In this document: piece by piece, positions 6,545-14,722 of the stretch | How positions within the stretch are numbered: the stretch's first letter is position 1 | Layout of the letters: each line of letters starts with the position of its first letter | Assembly (NCBI GenBank): GCA_040414495.1 | Contig: JBEDUI010000139.1 | Coordinates: 1-25,330 of the forward strand | Reading direction: 5' to 3' | DNA length: 25,330 bases | DNA from: DATAVB01 sp040414495 | Lineage (GTDB): Bacteria > Actinomycetota > Actinomycetes > Mycobacteriales > QHCD01 | Program-made: the position numbers and the translations under genes | Notes under the pieces: model-generated | What the model was told of the DNA's origin: nothing | Database searches by the model: none | The model's input: only the letters and a program-made list of their open reading frames with translations

Positions 6545-7063
6545 ATGCAGCAAGAAGTGGTGTTGGCGTTGCTGTCCAAGCAGCCGTCGCATGGTTACGA
6601 CGTGCACGGGCAACTGCGTCGAGCACTGGGTCCGCTGTCCGGCTCGATCTCGGCGGCACAGGTGTACGTGACGCTGAACCGGCTGGAGAAGGCCGGGCTG
6701 GTGGTGTCTGAACCGGCTGGCGATGACCGGGACGGACGCGACCGCAGGATTTATGACCTCACCGCCGCGGGTCGGCAACGGGTCGTCGGCTGGCTGGACG
6801 AGGTGGTCTGGCCCCGGCCGAATCTGGCCGAGTTCCATCTCAAGCTGGTCGCGGCGGCCGCCACGCATCTGGCCGACCCGATCGACATTGTCGATCGGCA
6901 ACGGCGCGAGTTGCTGCGGCAGTTACGGGACTCGCAGCGCGCGGCCTTGGCCGAGCCCGACGGTTCCCTCGCCGCGCTGCTGTTGGAGGGCGTGGTGCTG
7001 CGGCAACAGGCGGACCTGACCTGGCTCGAAGCGTGCGAGCGCAGTTGGTCGGCCGGGTCATGA
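6545..7063 (+). CDS. PadR-family transcriptional regulator
   Basis: A 172-residue PadR protein. The winged helix opens with V-V-L-A-L-L-S-K-Q-P-S-H-G-Y-D-V-H-G-Q-L (residues 5-24), where H-G-Y is the family hallmark. The recognition region follows (Q-V-Y-V-T-L-N-R-L-E-K-A-G-L-V, ~39-53), then the wing with D-R-R-I-Y-D-L-T-A-A-G. The C-terminal half is helical, as in subfamily-2 dimerisation domains. ATG 6545 is chosen, with AGGGG at 6531-6535; an in-frame TTG at 6536 is less likely. Its stop overlaps the ATPase start in ATGA, indicating translational coupling. It probably represses its own exporter operon and is released by the exported compound, the usual arrangement for PadR-ABC clusters. 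Confidence 0.92.
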   Translation: MQQEVVLALLSKQPSHGYDVHGQLRRALGPLSGSISAAQVYVTLNRLEKAGLVVSEPAGDDRDGRDRRIYDLTAAGRQRVVGWLDEVVWPRPNLAEFHLKLVAAAATHLADPIDIVDRQRRELLRQLRDSQRAALAEPDGSLAALLLEGVVLRQQADLTWLEACERSWSAGS

Positions 7064-7803
7064 GCGGCAGCTCAACGACAGTTCTGCGCGCCCGCGGGTT
7101 GAGCAAGCACTACGGCGCCGGGCCGAGCCTGGTGCGGGCAGTCGATGACATCGACGTCGAGATCCGGCCCGGGGAGACCGTGGCGATCAGCGGCCCAAGC
7201 GGGTGCGGCAAGTCCACGCTCCTGCACCTGCTCGGCGGCCTGGACCGACCCAGCGACGGTGCGGTCTGGCTCGACGACACGCGCGTCGACGCGCTGGGCG
7301 AACGGGGGAAGGCCCGCCTACGGCGCGACCGCATCGGGTTCGTGTTCCAGGCTTTCCACCTGATGGACGAGCTGACCGCGCGGGAGAACGTCGAGCTGCC
7401 CGCCTTGCTCGCCGGCGGGCGCGTCGCCGCCGCCCGCCGAACGGCAATGGCGCTACTCGACCAGGTTGGGCTGGCCGATCGCGCCGACCATCTGCCGTCG
7501 CAGCTGTCCGGCGGGCAACGTCAACGCGTCGGCATCGCTCGTGCACTGATCAACGAACCGGACGTGCTGCTCGCCGACGAGCCGACCGGCAATCTGGACA
7601 GCGCGGCCACGGCCGACGTGTTGCGCCTGCTTGATCGTCTACACGGCGACGGACAGACAATCGTGATGGTCAGTCATGATGCCCGGGTGGCGGCCACGGC
7701 CGATCGGCTGTTGTCGATGCGCGACGGCAGGCTGGTCGATGAGACGGTGCTCACCGGCGGCTCCCGTGGCGACCTGGGTCGCCTGGCTGGACTGGAGAGC
7801 TGA
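7060..7803 (+). CDS. ABC transporter ATP-binding protein (LolD/MacB type)
   Basis: A 247-residue ATPase that would power the adjoining FtsX-type permease. Walker A G-P-S-G-C-G-K-S-T is at 45-53, the Q-loop Gln at 97, the signature L-S-G-G-Q at 149-153, Walker B V-L-L-A-D-E at 169-174 followed by P-T-G-N-L-D, and the switch His at 206. P-T-G-N-L-D and the G-F-V-F-Q-A-F-H-L segment are typical of MacB/LolD/FtsE ATPases. ATG 7060 overlaps the PadR stop (ATGA); an upstream in-frame GTG at 7033 would overlap PadR further and is not needed. All catalytic motifs are intact. Substrate class is unknown; such pairs export antibiotics, peptides or lipids. Confidence 0.95.
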   Translation: MSGSSTTVLRARGLSKHYGAGPSLVRAVDDIDVEIRPGETVAISGPSGCGKSTLLHLLGGLDRPSDGAVWLDDTRVDALGERGKARLRRDRIGFVFQAFHLMDELTARENVELPALLAGGRVAAARRTAMALLDQVGLADRADHLPSQLSGGQRQRVGIARALINEPDVLLADEPTGNLDSAATADVLRLLDRLHGDGQTIVMVSHDARVAATADRLLSMRDGRLVDETVLTGGSRGDLGRLAGLES

Positions 7804-7807
7804 CGCC

Positions 7808-9700
7808 GTGGGTGCGATTGCCCTGCTCGCGCGGTTGATCCGCCGTGACGTGGTCCGACATCGGTGGCAGAACGTGCTGCTGCTGACCGCCCTGGTGGCT
7901 GCGGCCACCAGCCTCATCCTCGGCTTCGCGCTGCGCGGCCACACATCCGACGCCTACGCACAAACCCGTAAGGTCACGGCCGGGCCCGACGTCGTGGCCG
8001 GCACGCTGCCCGAACCAAACACGTCAGTGACCACGCGACAACGCGGGCAACTGGCCGCGTTGATGCACGACCGGCAGGTATGGCGTACCAGCGGGCCGTT
8101 CCCGACGACCTGGACCGCGTTGACGTTCGGCAACGCCCGCGGCGCGGCCGAAGTCCAGGGACGGGACATCACCCCCTCGGCAGTCGACCAGCCCAAGACC
8201 ACGTCGGGACGGTGGGTTGCGCCCCATTCCGCCGTTATCGAACAGGCCTTTGCCGACGCACTCGGAGCACGCGTGGGTGACACGCTCGTGCTGGGTGGCC
8301 GATCCTTCCGGGTCGCGGGTATCGCCGTGACCGCGGCCATGACTCCCTACCCTGACGTGTGCTTCGTCGGATGCACCCTGGCCACCCCAACCCTGGCCAC
8401 CGCGAGCCCCGGACTCATCTGGCTGACTCGCGACGATGCGCGGTCGCTGGCGACCCGGGCCGAACCAGTTGCGCTGACCTCCTACCTGACACTGCGGCCC
8501 GGTGTCGACGCCAATGCCTTCGTGGCAGGCCATTCGCGCGCGACAGTGCCGACTCTCACGTCCTGGCACGACATCGACAACCACGACGGGAAGCTGATCC
8601 GCAACGAGCGCACCATCGCTCTGTTCGGCGGTTCACTCCTGTCGCTGCTGGCGATCGCGACGGTCACCGTCCTCATCGGTACTCGGCTTGGCAATGAGAC
8701 TCGCCGGATCGGCACCCTGAAGGCGATCGGCGCGACGCCCGCCTACGTCAACACCGGCCTGCTGGTCGAAACGGGGCTGCTGGCCGTTATCGCCACTGCC
8801 GTCGGCGCGACTCTCGCGTGGGCCATCGCGCCACTGTTCGACACACCGACCGCCGGACTGCTCGGCGCAGCAGGTGCAACATCCGTTACGCCACTGGCCG
8901 TGCTTGGTGCGCTCGCTGTTGTCCTCGCCGTCACCGGGCTCGCAACGATGATCGCGTCATTGCGCCCGATCCGCGCGAGCACGGTCGCCGCTCTGGCAGG
9001 CCTCACCCGCCGACCTGCGCGCCGGCGAACGACAATCGCGATGTCCTCCAGGCTGCCGACAGCAGGCTTGATCGCTCTGCGGCTCATCGCACGCCGCCCT
9101 GGGCGCAGCCTGATCACCATTGCGGGGATCGCCGTCGCCACCACCGGCACTGTCGCGGTGGTGTTGGCCAACGCGCATGTGAATGCTGAGCACGCGAAAG
9201 CGGGAGGACTTGCCGACCCCAACACCGCGCGACTTGATCACCTGATGCTCGCGCTGACCGTGCTGCTGCTGACCCTGGCGGTCCTCGACGTAGCCTTCGT
9301 TGCGACCGCCACAGCACTCGACGCGCAGACATCCCTCGCCGTGATGCGGGCCCTCGGATGCACACCAGCGAGCGCTCTAGGGTCGGTCGCGATCGCACTC
9401 GCCGCACCCGCCCTTCTCGGAACGGTCATTGGCCTACCGGCGGGGCTCGGGCTCTTCGCCGCGCTCAATACCAGCAGCACCAACCCGTCAGACCCGATTG
9501 CCGAACTCGTCATCACTTTGATCCTCGTGGTCGTCGCAGCGGCCGGGATCGCCGCTCTGGCCGCCCGACTCAGCGCTCGCCGGACCATCGCTCAGATGCT
9601 GCAGTCCGCCTATTCGATCTCTGTGCAAACCGGTCGCCAGCGCCACGAGCCCGTCCTAGGGTGCAGAGGTGGCTCTACAACTGGAAGCGGTGGCCTTTGA
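7808..9700 (+). CDS. FtsX-like ABC transporter permease
   Basis: A 630-residue membrane protein starting at GTG 7808, four nt after the ATPase stop. A first membrane segment (~22-41) precedes a ~230-residue extracytoplasmic MacB-type core (G-P-D-V-V-A-G through T-S-W-H-D-I). A first FtsX unit of three helices includes the cytoplasmic loop E-T-R-R-I-G-T-L-K-A-I-G-A-T. After a further membrane segment near 480-500, a second FtsX unit carries A-V-M-R-A-L-G-C-T-P. Two tandem FtsX domains in one chain are usual in actinobacterial drug and lipid exporters. The periplasmic portion before the second unit is nearly absent. The 3' end overlaps the next gene by 32 nt. Confidence 0.93.
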   Translation: MGAIALLARLIRRDVVRHRWQNVLLLTALVAAATSLILGFALRGHTSDAYAQTRKVTAGPDVVAGTLPEPNTSVTTRQRGQLAALMHDRQVWRTSGPFPTTWTALTFGNARGAAEVQGRDITPSAVDQPKTTSGRWVAPHSAVIEQAFADALGARVGDTLVLGGRSFRVAGIAVTAAMTPYPDVCFVGCTLATPTLATASPGLIWLTRDDARSLATRAEPVALTSYLTLRPGVDANAFVAGHSRATVPTLTSWHDIDNHDGKLIRNERTIALFGGSLLSLLAIATVTVLIGTRLGNETRRIGTLKAIGATPAYVNTGLLVETGLLAVIATAVGATLAWAIAPLFDTPTAGLLGAAGATSVTPLAVLGALAVVLAVTGLATMIASLRPIRASTVAALAGLTRRPARRRTTIAMSSRLPTAGLIALRLIARRPGRSLITIAGIAVATTGTVAVVLANAHVNAEHAKAGGLADPNTARLDHLMLALTVLLLTLAVLDVAFVATATALDAQTSLAVMRALGCTPASALGSVAIALAAPALLGTVIGLPAGLGLFAALNTSSTNPSDPIAELVITLILVVVAAAGIAALAARLSARRTIAQMLQSAYSISVQTGRQRHEPVLGCRGGSTTGSGGL

Positions 9701-10373
9701 CGTGGCCGAGGCGACCGAGGTGGCGGTCTTCTGGGCCGGGTTGCTCGACCGCGAGGTCCGCACCGAGCCCGGCGGCGCTTTCCTACCGGGTGACCAGACA
9801 CAGGTCGGGCTCCGCTTCGTCAGCTCCAACACCACGCAGGCCGGTCGGCCACGGCTGCATCTGCACCTGACCAGCGGCAGCCTCGAGCACCAGCAGAGAA
9901 CCGTTGAGAAAGCGCTGCGGCTGGGCGGCCGCCACCTTGACGTGGGCCAGGCGCCCGAGGACAAGTTCGTCGTGCTGGCCGACCCCGGCGGTAACGAGCT
10001 GTGTGTGATCGAGCCAGGCAACAACTACCTGGCCGGCACCGGTTACCTCGGCGAGGTCACCTGTGATGGAACCCGGAACGTCGGCCTGTTCTGGCGCGAC
10101 GCGCTGGGCTGGCCGCTGGTATGGGACAACGACGAGCAGACCGCGGTCCAGTCGCCGCTCGGCGGCACCAAGATTTCCTGGGACTCCTGGGGCGGACCGC
10201 CGATCCAACCCGGGAACGGAAGGAACCGTCAGCGGTTCGACCTGGTCACCGCCGACCCCACCAGCGAGGCGGAACGACTGGTCTCACTCGGCGCGACCCG
10301 TCTTGCCGACCTGCCCGATGGCGTCGAGATGGCCGACCCAGACAGCAACGCCTTCTGCCTTCACGCAGACTGA
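9669..10373 (+). CDS. Two-domain VOC-family protein (glyoxalase-like)
   Basis: A 234-residue protein with two VOC modules. The first runs from L-E-A-V-A-F-D-V through D-P-G-G-N-E-L-C-V-I-E (~4-116). The second runs from G-E-V-T-C-D-G-T-R-N-V-G-L-F-W-R-D-A-L-G-W through M-A-D-P-D-S-N-A-F-C-L (~128-232). Both end in the D-P-x-(G/S)-N-x-(L/F)-C strand common in the Glyoxalase_6 group. GTG 9669 must be the start or very near it because the domain begins immediately; this makes a 32-nt overlap with the permease gene and suggests cotranscription. VOC proteins next to exporters can be drug-binding or drug-modifying resistance proteins, so a role alongside the exporter is plausible but unproved. Confidence 0.88.
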   Translation: MALQLEAVAFDVAEATEVAVFWAGLLDREVRTEPGGAFLPGDQTQVGLRFVSSNTTQAGRPRLHLHLTSGSLEHQQRTVEKALRLGGRHLDVGQAPEDKFVVLADPGGNELCVIEPGNNYLAGTGYLGEVTCDGTRNVGLFWRDALGWPLVWDNDEQTAVQSPLGGTKISWDSWGGPPIQPGNGRNRQRFDLVTADPTSEAERLVSLGATRLADLPDGVEMADPDSNAFCLHAD

Positions 10374-10427
10374 CTCAAGCCGCCGACTCCAGTACGCGTG
10401 CCGGCCAGGGAGCCGCTATCGGTAGTT

Positions 10428-10457
10428 CTGAATGCTGCGTCGAAGGCAATTCCGCAG
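10428..10457 (+). repeat. 30-bp dispersed repeat, copy A
   Basis: This 30-nt segment matches 13316-13345 at 27 of 30 positions, without gaps. Both copies lie in non-coding gaps about 2.9 kb apart. The core TGCGTCGAA resembles a third, near-palindromic sequence at 13188-13201. Around it (10374-10628) I see no gene. Confidence 0.5.
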
Positions 10458-10628
10458 GTGTGCTGGTAACAGGCATGTATGGCGGCGTGCCGTATCTGGA
10501 TTTCGGCGGCTGGGTCGATTAATTCGGCCGTACGGCAGGGCGATTGACGGCGATGACTCGTGGGCCGGAGCGCCGATGGTGAGCTATCTCGTTTGACAGC
10601 TTTGGTGCGCGGCAGGACGGTGCTGGTC

Positions 10629-11825
10629 ATGGCGGAGCTGCTGACGGAGTCGGGTTGGGATGCTGGGAAGCGTGTCGTGTCGGTGGCGTTGGGTGCGCAG
10701 ATCCGGCCGGGGCGAGGTCCGGAGCCGAGGTTCGTGGGTATTCGGAGTCGGGTTGCCCGTGTGGAGCTGGTGGGTGGCTCGGGCGAGTTTCGTGCCGCTG
10801 TGGTGAAGGAACGTGTTGACGGGTCCGGTGGTGGCTATGAGCCGGTCGATCGGGCGCCGGGTTCGTTTGCGAGCAGGGTTGCGTATGAGTCGGCCGCGTT
10901 GGAATTCCTGGCCAACGGCGAGCGCCGCCGGTTGTGCCCGCGGTTGATTGGTGTTGATTACGACGCAGGCGTGATCGTGATGGAGGATCTCGGCGAGGGG
11001 GTCGGGCTGTTGGAGCGTCTGCAGGGCGACGATCCGGAGCGTGCGGACGAAGCGTTGTGCCTGTACGGCAGGGCGATGGGGGAGCTGCATGCCATCAGCG
11101 CTGGCCGTGATGCGGAGTTCGGGTTTCTGCTTGAGCGTTTCGGGAACCGGCCGGCGAATCCCCTCGCCAACGTGGTGCACGAGCACATCAGGCGATTTGA
11201 GCGTGCCATCGAGGCCGCTGAGTGCACTATTCCCTCTGAGGTGTACGCGTTCCTTAACGTAACTGCGGCCCGCATGTGTGAATCGGGCCCGTTTCTGGCG
11301 CTGACCCATGGGGATATCTGCCCGGGCCATGACCGAATCCTCGATGACCGAACCGTCTTTATCGACTGGGAACTGGCCGGATTCCGCCACGCCTTCTACG
11401 ACCTTGCCTACCTGTACGTGCCGTTTCCCTCCTGCGGATTCGCCGGTCAGGTCCCGACACGCTCACTCGCCAAAGCCGTGGCCGCATATCGCGAAACCGC
11501 CGCATGCGGAATTCCGGCGGTCGCCGACGACGACCAATTCCGCGCCGAGCTGGCATATGCGTGGATGTTCTGGGTTGTTCGCGATGTCGGAGCCATGCTA
11601 CCTGCTGCGCTCGATGCTGACACGGAATGGGGCACCGCCACCCATCGCCAACGCATCGTGCATCTCCTGCAGGGCTTCGCCGCCTCGTACGACCTGCGGA
11701 ACGAACATTCAGCGGTCGTCGGTTGGGTCGCGGACCTGCATAATTCACTGCAACAACGCTGGCCAGACATCGCGCAACTACCTATATATCCCGCCTATCG
11801 GGAGGGATCGGTCACCCGCCAGTGA
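10629..11825 (+). CDS. Phosphotransferase-like protein (APH/choline-kinase fold) with an altered catalytic loop
   Basis: A protein of about 398 residues with a kinase-like APH fold. Visible are an N-lobe Lys (A-V-V-K-E, ~57-61), the hinge strand I-V-M-E-D-L-G (~116-122), L-H-A-I, the catalytic loop L-T-H-G-D-I-C-P-G-H (225-234) and the metal-binding I-D-W-E (245-248). In related actinobacterial proteins the loop reads H-G-D-x-C-P-x-N; here the Asn is His234, so activity may be reduced or altered. ATG 10629 is the first ATG, but GTG 10605 or TTG 10593 are possible starts. Third codon positions change from G/T-rich to C/A-rich near 11300, inside the gene. No neighbour indicates a substrate. Confidence 0.75.
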   Translation: MAELLTESGWDAGKRVVSVALGAQIRPGRGPEPRFVGIRSRVARVELVGGSGEFRAAVVKERVDGSGGGYEPVDRAPGSFASRVAYESAALEFLANGERRRLCPRLIGVDYDAGVIVMEDLGEGVGLLERLQGDDPERADEALCLYGRAMGELHAISAGRDAEFGFLLERFGNRPANPLANVVHEHIRRFERAIEAAECTIPSEVYAFLNVTAARMCESGPFLALTHGDICPGHDRILDDRTVFIDWELAGFRHAFYDLAYLYVPFPSCGFAGQVPTRSLAKAVAAYRETAACGIPAVADDDQFRAELAYAWMFWVVRDVGAMLPAALDADTEWGTATHRQRIVHLLQGFAASYDLRNEHSAVVGWVADLHNSLQQRWPDIAQLPIYPAYREGSVTRQ

Positions 11826-11930
11826 AGGAGCGGGGCCTCGAGACGAACCGGCAACCGCGAACGGCTCGGCCGATAGTCGGCCCTGGCCGCGACGGCCGAC
11901 CGAACGCGTCCCGGAGCGAACCGGCCTGCC

Positions 11931-12242
11931 TCAGCCGGTGACGTCCTGCACCGGATAGTGGATGATGACCGCACCGCCGGTGGCATAGTTGGCGACATCG
12001 GCGGCCACCCGCTGGCCTTGCGGCGACGCACGCGCCGCGGCCATGGCGGCGGCGTCAGCGAAGTCGCCTTCGAAAACCGCGAAATATGGCGCTTCTCCCT
12101 TGGTCGCCGCCACGTCGAAGCTGTAGCGCCACGCAAGCAGACCGGGCAGATTCATGACCAGCGGAAGGTGGTTGGTGACGTAGTAGTCGCGGAAGTGGTC
12201 AGGGTCGGCGGGCTGGGAATACAGGACCACCAACTTATGCAT
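11931..12242 (-). CDS. EthD-family protein
   Basis: A 103-residue protein that is essentially one EthD domain, a dimeric ferredoxin-like alpha+beta barrel. It has H-K-L-V-V-L-Y-S-Q-P-A-D-P-D-H-F-R-D-Y-Y-V-T-N-H-L-P-L at the start, the usual central Y-F-A-V-F-E-G-D-F strand and a terminal strand with Y. EthD was first described as a protein needed for ETBE degradation by a cytochrome P450; most stand-alone members have no known reaction. ATG 12242 is preceded by GGAGG at good spacing. The neighbours do not indicate a pathway. Confidence 0.9.
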   Translation of the reverse strand: MHKLVVLYSQPADPDHFRDYYVTNHLPLVMNLPGLLAWRYSFDVAATKGEAPYFAVFEGDFADAAAMAAARASPQGQRVAADVANYATGGAVIIHYPVQDVTG

Positions 12243-12302
12243 GACGACCTCCGTCCAGAGACGAGACTATAACACTCCGGGTGATCCGGGAGCTCAATTC
12301 GT

Positions 12303-12320
12303 CTGCCGAAGATGCGGCAG
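12303..12320 (-). terminator. Hairpin downstream of the phosphotransferase gene
   Basis: CTGCCG-6 nt-CGGCAG forms a perfect 6-bp stem starting 14 nt after the stop of the minus-strand gene ending at 12334. There is no T tract, so it is only a possible terminator. Confidence 0.25.
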
Positions 12321-12333
12321 CAGGAGCGACCCA

Positions 12334-13062
12334 CTATTTGAGCGCGTCGAGTAGCGAATCCCATTGGCGTTCTTGGGCTGCCAATGAATTATCAAACGGG
12401 CTCGTCACGTATCCCTCTGTGGCGCGCTTGTTCCGCATTCGGTGGCTGAGATCGCCGATTACGAGCAGAACATCCTGCCGCCGTTGGGTTTCAACACCAT
12501 ATGCTTCGACGAACAGCCGAAGCCGCCGTGCCCAGTCTGACTCTGGAATGTGCTTGCTCATCGATTCGGTCGAAAGCGGTACCCAGTGCCACGCCGCCAT
12601 TGCGAGGTCCCACAGCGGATCGGCAGGGTGGGCGAAGTCGAAATCAATGAGCCCGACGGCCAGCCGATCACGGAAGACGACATTGCCAAGATAGAGATCG
12701 GTATGGCAGACGAGCGTGCCGGTCGTCGGAATGGACGTTTGCTGCCACCTGGCCCAGCTCGGCGGTTTAAAAGAGGCGATGGCGTCGTGGTATCGCCGGA
12801 GCAACCGTCCGACGGAGGCGAGCACGGCGTCGTCAATCCAGTTCGCAACGTCTTCCGTGGTGGGCGTCTCACCTTCAACGAAGCTGAGGACCTCGACCCC
12901 ACCGTCCACACCAACAACTCGGGGCGCGCAGAAACCGACGTGCTCAAGGTGCCTCAGTAGCGCATGAACAGCAGTCGTCCAATAGCCGGCCGGCCTCCGA
13001 ACCGTAGCGCCCGCACGTACGACCCGGCCGCCTGGTACCTGGTCACCATCAGCGCCGCTCAT
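12334..13062 (-). CDS. Aminoglycoside-phosphotransferase-family protein
   Basis: A 242-residue APH-fold protein with a short N-lobe. The C-lobe carries V-C-H-T-D-L-Y-L-G-N (118-127), where the usual H-G-D is H-T-D, then G-L-I-D-F-D-F-A (137-144) and D-P-L-W-D-L-A. The catalytic Asp122, Asn127 and metal-binding Asp140 are present, so kinase activity is plausible; only the Gly of H-G-D is replaced. The form L-I-D-F-D-F-A-x-P with a following A-A-W-x-W-V-P-L is that of a widespread actinobacterial group with no proven substrate. ATG 13062 is the start. It is not obviously related to the larger phosphotransferase-like gene at 10629 beyond sharing the fold. Confidence 0.88.
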   Translation of the reverse strand: MSGADGDQVPGGRVVRAGATVRRPAGYWTTAVHALLRHLEHVGFCAPRVVGVDGGVEVLSFVEGETPTTEDVANWIDDAVLASVGRLLRRYHDAIASFKPPSWARWQQTSIPTTGTLVCHTDLYLGNVVFRDRLAVGLIDFDFAHPADPLWDLAMAAWHWVPLSTESMSKHIPESDWARRLRLFVEAYGVETQRRQDVLLVIGDLSHRMRNKRATEGYVTSPFDNSLAAQERQWDSLLDALK

Positions 13063-13315
13063 CAGGCCAACCTAGCAGCGCCGCCCGGCTATTAACGTGC
13101 CATTGCGCCGGGCGCGAGCAAGCCGCTCCATGCCAGAAATGACTATCGAGCGCGCTTCGGGTCAGCGTCAGGCGATCTAGACTCCGTTGCATCGAATGCA
13201 AAATTTGCGCGCAGGCGCATTCTGCCAGGCACCAAGGAAAACTGGGCCGCCGATCAAATTCGCCCTACGCCAAACCAGCTCCGTGTCCAGGGTATATAGG
13301 AATTCGTTTATAGAG

Positions 13316-13345
13316 CTGAATGATGCGTCGAATGCAACTCCGCAG
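13316..13345 (+). repeat. 30-bp dispersed repeat, copy B
   Basis: Matches 10428-10457 at 27 of 30 positions with no gaps; similarity fades quickly on both sides. A related core sits about 115 nt upstream at 13188-13201 (13 of 14 matching). Function is unknown. Confidence 0.5.
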
Positions 13346-13560
13346 CGTTAAGGGAATCCGTCCCATTTCGGTTGGTAGCGCCGCCGCCTGGGGACGGAGC
13401 TGGCGGGCGGGATCCGCTCGACCTGACAGGCGAGCATCGACACCGTCCACTATGGACCCCGCTCGCGATGATCACCCTCCTGAAGTGACTGCGCCAGTTA
13501 TCGCGAAAAGCCCGACGATTTCCGCGATCCATATCCACCGCGGCGCGAATCACCAGCACA

Positions 13561-13617
13561 CCTCCGGTCAGACGGAACATCGTTCACCGGAGGTCTCTCC
13601 CGCCGCACAGGCGGCGG
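13561..13617 (-). terminator. Two hairpins downstream of the serine hydrolase gene
   Basis: CCGCCGC-ACAG-GCGGCGG (13600-13617) is a tight GC stem 18 nt beyond the stop codon. Next to it lies CCTCCGGT (13561-13568) paired with ACCGGAGG (13586-13593). No T run follows, so intrinsic termination is possible but unproved. Confidence 0.4.
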
Positions 13618-13635
13618 TGTGGTGAGAGGTACGGG

Positions 13636-14571
13636 TCAGCGGCGCAGCGCGGCCTGTACCGCCCGTACCAGCTTCATGAACTGCTGTGGACTCACGGAGT
13701 CGATCGGGGCCGACGGCTGCGTGCCCTGGGAGCGGGCGAGGACGATGTCATCGGGCACGGCCCGCAGGTGCACGATCACCAGCCCTGGCGGTACGCAGAG
13801 CAGGTACTGGCCGAAGTTGCCGATGGCCAGGAACGACCCGCGTCCCAGGAGTCGTGGGAGCCACCAGCAGTAGCCGTAGTCGAGCTGCACCCCGGCGCCG
13901 CGATCGACCTGGATCGACGTACTCTCGGCCACCCAGGACGCGGGCACCACCTGCCGGCCGTTCCATCGTCCGTCCTGTAACAGCATCGCGCCGAGCCGCC
14001 CGAGGTCGCGGGCGGAAAGGAAAAAGTGGTGCGCGAGGTGCTCGGACACCTCCGGACGGCCGAGCAGTCGCTGTCGACCCGGCTCGAAGTCGTCGAAGTC
14101 GAGCGGCCCGGCCAGGTCCTCGGCGAGCGCGTCGAAGACGGACCGTCCGGTGCACCGCTGGAAGATCGTGCCGAGCGCGTTGAAGTCCCAGTTGTTGTAG
14201 TGGAACAGCGCGCCCGGCGGCTGTGAGCCCCGAGCCGGCGCGCTCTGCTCGGGTCCGGCCACGGTCGCCGGCGGGTGATAAACACCGGAACGTGACGTGA
14301 GCAGGTCGCGCACTGTGGCGCGGCGTTCTTGCGGCAGGAGCCCGCCGGTGTCGTCGATTCCGAGTTCGTCGAGAGTGGCGTCGAGCCGGATGGTTCCGGC
14401 TGCGACCGCGGGTCCATAGAGGACGGAGAGGATGCTCTTGCGCGCCGAGGCCAGGTAGCTCGGCGCTGTCATTGTGCCGTGCTCGAGCACGACCCGATCC
14501 CGGTCGAGTACGAGGAATGCCGTGGTCGGCAGAGCTTCGAGCGCGTCGAGGACCTGCTGGAGGGCGGTCAT
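13636..14571 (-). CDS. Serine beta-lactamase-like hydrolase (class C / esterase family)
   Basis: A 311-residue penicillin-binding-protein-fold serine hydrolase. S42-A-R-K45 is the S-x-x-K motif with nucleophile Ser42, and Y125-N-N127 is the Y-x-N motif. Other family features are L-L-T-S-R-S-G-V-Y (~90-98), F-H-Y-N-N-W-D-F-N-A-L-G, and the central L-S-A-R-D-L-G-R-L-G-A-M-L-L-Q-D-G-R-W-N-G. The third motif near the end is not a clear K-T-G; H-L-R at the matching place is a candidate. No signal peptide is visible, so the protein is probably cytosolic and more likely an esterase or amidase than a resistance enzyme. ATG 14571 has only a weak ribosome-binding site. Confidence 0.9.
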   Translation of the reverse strand: MTALQQVLDALEALPTTAFLVLDRDRVVLEHGTMTAPSYLASARKSILSVLYGPAVAAGTIRLDATLDELGIDDTGGLLPQERRATVRDLLTSRSGVYHPPATVAGPEQSAPARGSQPPGALFHYNNWDFNALGTIFQRCTGRSVFDALAEDLAGPLDFDDFEPGRQRLLGRPEVSEHLAHHFFLSARDLGRLGAMLLQDGRWNGRQVVPASWVAESTSIQVDRGAGVQLDYGYCWWLPRLLGRGSFLAIGNFGQYLLCVPPGLVIVHLRAVPDDIVLARSQGTQPSAPIDSVSPQQFMKLVRAVQAALRR

Positions 14572-14722
14572 GCCGGGCGGCCGCCAGCAGTCGACGCGCT
14601 CAAGCCAGCCCCGCCGGACGATGGTTGTGGCACCAGCTGATCATAATGAAACGCAGGCACATCCGGATCTGCTATCCGGCAGCCGCCCGGGCGCTGCACA
14701 GTCAAATACAACGAGGTCGGAA

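Larger units (their letters stand above)
13063..13635. other. Gap of about 570 nt without a supported gene
   Basis: No frame on either strand gives a recognisable protein; short minus-strand frames look like chance or heavily decayed sequence. It contains copy B of the 30-bp repeat (13316-13345), a near-palindrome TGCATCGAATGCAA at 13188-13201 that matches the core of the repeat, GTCCA-CTA-TGGAC at 13445-13457, and two hairpins next to the hydrolase gene end. Confidence 0.5.

Noticed and set aside
10593..10598. TTGACA as a -35 element for the phosphotransferase-like gene
   Set aside because: No -10-like hexamer lies at 16-19 nt, and the position falls within the possible 5' end of the coding frame.
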